Assembly (NCBI GenBank): GCA_937875035.1
Contig: CALNCF010000256.1
Span: forward strand, 1 to 7,234
Length of the DNA: 7,234 nt
Direction: 5' to 3'
Source: an uncultured Sphingobacteriaceae bacterium
GTDB lineage: Bacteria > Bacteroidota > Bacteroidia > Sphingobacteriales > Sphingobacteriaceae
The notes under the pieces are model-generated. The model ran no database searches, was not told where the DNA came from, and saw only the letters and a program-made list of their open reading frames with translations. Positions 6,601-7,234 of the stretch are shown piece after piece. Numbering within the stretch: position 1 is the first letter of the stretch; every line of letters begins with the position of its first letter. A program made the translations under genes and the position numbers.

Positions 6601-7234
6601 TTCTTTGTGGTGATGTCGCCAGTTGTAACCACCGATGTGGTAGTCAGGTTATAGTTACCGGATTGAGCGCCGGCAAGCACAAAGGCATTCACCGTAACCG
6701 CCTTGTTCAGGCCCGCATCCCGGCTGTCGTATACAGCAGTACCTGTCACCGTCACCACGTCACCGGCTTCCAGCCCCTGAAGGCTGTAGTTAGCCGCTGC
6801 CAGGGTTGCTGCTGCGGAGCCGTTGTATACTTTCGTGATCAAAGGCGCTGCGTTCAATGTAACGCTGATGTCTTTCTTCGTAATAGCGCCTGTGACGGTA
6901 GCGCTCGCAGTGGTCAGGTTGTAGTTACCTGATTCTGCACCCGCCAATACAAAAGTATTCGCTGTGATGGTCTTGCCTGTACCCACTTCCTTAGTATCGT
7001 ACAGGGCAGTACCGCTTACCGTTACCACGTCACCGGCCTCTATGCCATTCAATGTATAATTACCTGGTGCCAGTGTGGCCGAAACGGTTCCGTCGTACAC
7101 CTTGCTAACAGCAGGTGCAGCATTCAACACCAGTGTAATATCTTTTTGGGTGATCGAACCCGTAATTGTTTCGCTGGTCGTGGTCAGGTTGTAGTTACCT
7201 GATTCCGCGCCGGCTAATACAAAGGTGTTCACCG
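3621..7234 (-). CDS. Giant YDG/MBG-repeat surface protein with type B T9SS sorting domain, 5' end outside window
   Basis: These are the C-terminal 1203 residues of a secreted, probably adhesin-like protein; the start is beyond the right edge. Residue 1 here is the codon at 7230-7232, an internal GTG (Val), not a start. Domains in order: the end of one YDG repeat (1-43); eight YDG repeats (44 to about 749), each 90 residues with a K-x-Y-[DN]-G core; an MBG-like domain (about 750-830, LTVKADDKEK to GTLTVKPG); a cadherin-like domain (about 836-937, with YENEVPG, LDFEQKQTYSVRVRAT and DINEVP); a beta-sandwich module (about 938-1044); a PKD/Ig-like module (about 1045-1118, YEWSTGDTSAS); and a CHU_C gliding-motility-associated domain (1119-1203, with SPNGDGVND). 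The last is the type B signal for T9SS export and surface attachment. The repeats probably form a stalk. Only two cysteines occur (945, 1099). The PorP-like partner follows 51 bp downstream. The ligand and N-terminal domains are unknown. Confidence 0.93.
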   Translation of the reverse strand, partial: VNTFVLAGAESGNYNLTTTSETITGSITQKDITLVLNAAPAVSKVYDGTVSATLAPGNYTLNGIEAGDVVTVSGTALYDTKEVGTGKTITANTFVLAGAESGNYNLTTASATVTGAITKKDISVTLNAAPLITKVYNGSAAATLAAANYSLQGLEAGDVVTVTGTAVYDSRDAGLNKAVTVNAFVLAGAQSGNYNLTTTSVVTTGDITTKNITASLNASPLVTKVYDGNADATLAPANYSLQGVETGDDVTVSGTAVYTDKTAGTGKAVTVSSLLLAGAEAHNYTLTTATAATTGNITKKDVTLTLNAAPLITKVYDGNTTASLAAANYSLQNVISDDDLLVSGTALYDTKDAGLSKVITVNSFVLSGLDLANYNLTTTSATTTGNITAKDIILSLNASPEITKVYDGTVSATLVPANYSLQGVETGDVVTVSGTAVYDNKQVGAGKVITVNGFVLAGAQSANYTLTTTTADVNGDITTKQITLALNASPAITKVYDGTLSATLAPANYSLQGVETGDAVTVSGVALYDTKEVGSGKTITAGSFVLAGADLGNYNLNTVTETTTGAITEKPITVTLNASPLITKVYDGSAGATLVPANYSLQGLETGDDVTVSGTAAYDNKSVGAGKMITVNSFVLAGAQSSNYTLSTATANVNGDITTKPITLTLNASPVITKQYDGSTEAMLVAANYSLQGIEAGDIVSVSGTGHYDDKNGGIGKTVTANDFILAGSDRNNYNLTTANATTTGSITTRALTVKADDKEKFVGAVNPVFTLSYSGFINGEDESALTVIPAGATVATQSSPIGTYPITVSGGVSLNYDMTYVPGTLTVKPGAPDQVLITPADLYENEVPGALAGTLSATSQDPNASFTYTLVSGLGDADNALFSIQNTNELRTTAALDFEQKQTYSVRVRATTQNNLSLDSTFMIILRDINEVPTMDVISAQEFCYSEEEESILLTGITAGEETSQSVNLRVRTDNPGLFSSLTVSPVSGSTATLRYRLKDASSIGSAMIMVTAQDNGGTANGGIDTIAHSFSLDIYALPVAKIVSEQGTELSKGVTATLVASGGVAYEWSTGDTSASINVRPTAATTYSVIVISEHGCTSMESITLNVLEDYKAVEGTNLMSPNGDGVNDYWVIDNIDMYPNNVVKVFDRAGREIFSQRGYTNTWDATIGGSPLAEGTYFYIVDFGTGADVIKGFITIIRNK
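3624..3878 (-). other. CHU_C / type B T9SS C-terminal sorting domain (coding segment)
   Basis: The last 85 residues of the giant protein form the gliding-motility-associated C-terminal domain (TIGR04131/CHU_C). The hallmark SPNGDGVNDYWVIDNID is near its start, then the strand VVKVFDRAGREIF, then TWDATIGGSPLAEGTYFYIVDF and a terminal strand IKGFITIIRNK. Type B domains route cargo through the outer-membrane T9SS translocon. Unlike type A domains they are generally associated with SprF-like partners, which matches the downstream gene. Confidence 0.93.
4422..4727 (-). other. Cadherin-like domain (coding segment)
   Basis: About 102 residues (836-937 of the visible protein) have the cadherin layout. 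It opens with an ENEVPG strand turn, has FTYTLVSGLGDADNALFSI in the middle, then LDFEQKQTYSVRVRAT, and ends at DINEVP, which resembles the Ca-binding linker DxNDxxP. The Asp and Glu residues at the linker suggest calcium binding, with the usual second Asp replaced by Glu. The fold assignment is by pattern only. Confidence 0.75.
4743..4985 (-). other. MBG-like beta domain (coding segment)
   Basis: About 80 residues (750-830 of the visible protein) follow the last YDG repeat. LTVKADDKEKFVGAVNP, FTLSYSGFINGEDESAL, IGTYPITVSGG and NYDMTYVPGTLTVKP match the mostly-beta MBG_2 type module found in large Bacteroidota surface proteins, often directly after YDG repeats. It probably acts as a rigid spacer between the repeat stalk and the membrane-proximal modules. 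Confidence 0.8.
4986..7234 (-). repeat. Tandem array of 270-bp (90-aa) YDG repeats, eight complete plus one partial
   Basis: The conserved codons for the YDG core recur on the plus strand at 5201, 5471, 5741, 6011, 6281, 6551, 6821 and 7091, exactly 270 bp apart each time, so there is no net length change between any two copies. The protein consensus is roughly KVYDG, ATLAPANYSLQG, ETGDVVTVSGTAVYD, ITVNSFVLAGAQS, NYNLTT, TTGxITxK and LNASPLIT. Copies are diverged at the DNA level: the blocks 5281-5420 and 5821-5960 differ at about 26 of 140 positions by hand count. Variants include YNG in the second complete copy, QNVISDDD in place of the usual QG-x-E-x-GD in the fourth, and KQYDG in the eighth. 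The array continues past the right edge. Confidence 0.95.

Noticed and set aside
7230..7232. Apparent start codon of the giant protein at the right edge
   Set aside because: The codon is GTG inside the repeat motif TVNTFVLAG, equivalent to the internal valine of other copies (TVNAFVLAG, TVNSFVLAG). The reading frame continues off the edge, so the gene is partial.
4986..7234. Regular repeats considered as a CRISPR or non-coding satellite array
   Set aside because: The unit is 270 bp, continuously open in one frame and encodes a known domain; no short direct repeats with unique spacers are present.

Overview
The window comes from a bacterium of the phylum Bacteroidota, most likely of the Chitinophagales/Sphingobacteria type. 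The evidence is a PorP/SprF-family type IX secretion (T9SS) membrane protein, a giant surface protein ending in a gliding-motility-associated (type B) T9SS sorting domain, a Bacteroidota-style TAnnTTTG promoter box and generally weak Shine-Dalgarno sequences. Every gene I can support is on the minus strand, so transcription runs from high to low coordinates.

Region A (7234 down to 2601) is a surface-protein unit. The C-terminal 1203 residues of a giant secreted protein come first: an array of 270-bp/90-aa YDG repeats, an MBG-like domain, a cadherin-like domain, two further beta-sandwich modules and a CHU_C sorting domain. After a 51-bp gap holding a perfect 8-bp stem-loop comes a PorP/SprF-like outer-membrane protein. 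A strong intrinsic terminator closes the unit. By analogy with SprB/SprF, the PorP-like protein is probably the dedicated outer-membrane partner of the giant protein.

Region B (2531 down to 1274) is a two-gene housekeeping unit with its own candidate promoter: a YjjG-type HAD nucleotidase and, 10 bp downstream, a DinB-fold protein with a complete His triad.

Region C (1273 down to 1) starts with a 348-bp gap that holds a 33-codon single-pass membrane microprotein. Next is an LpxH-like metallophosphoesterase whose stop codon overlaps (ATGA) the start of a glycosyltransferase that runs off the left edge. This pair suggests an envelope lipid or glycoconjugate step.

The window shows no RNA genes, CRISPR arrays, insertion sequences or integration sites. 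Nothing in it is clearly a new system. The items most worth a second look are the overlooked microprotein, the translationally coupled phosphoesterase-glycosyltransferase pair, and the cargo/PorP operon with its intercistronic hairpin.
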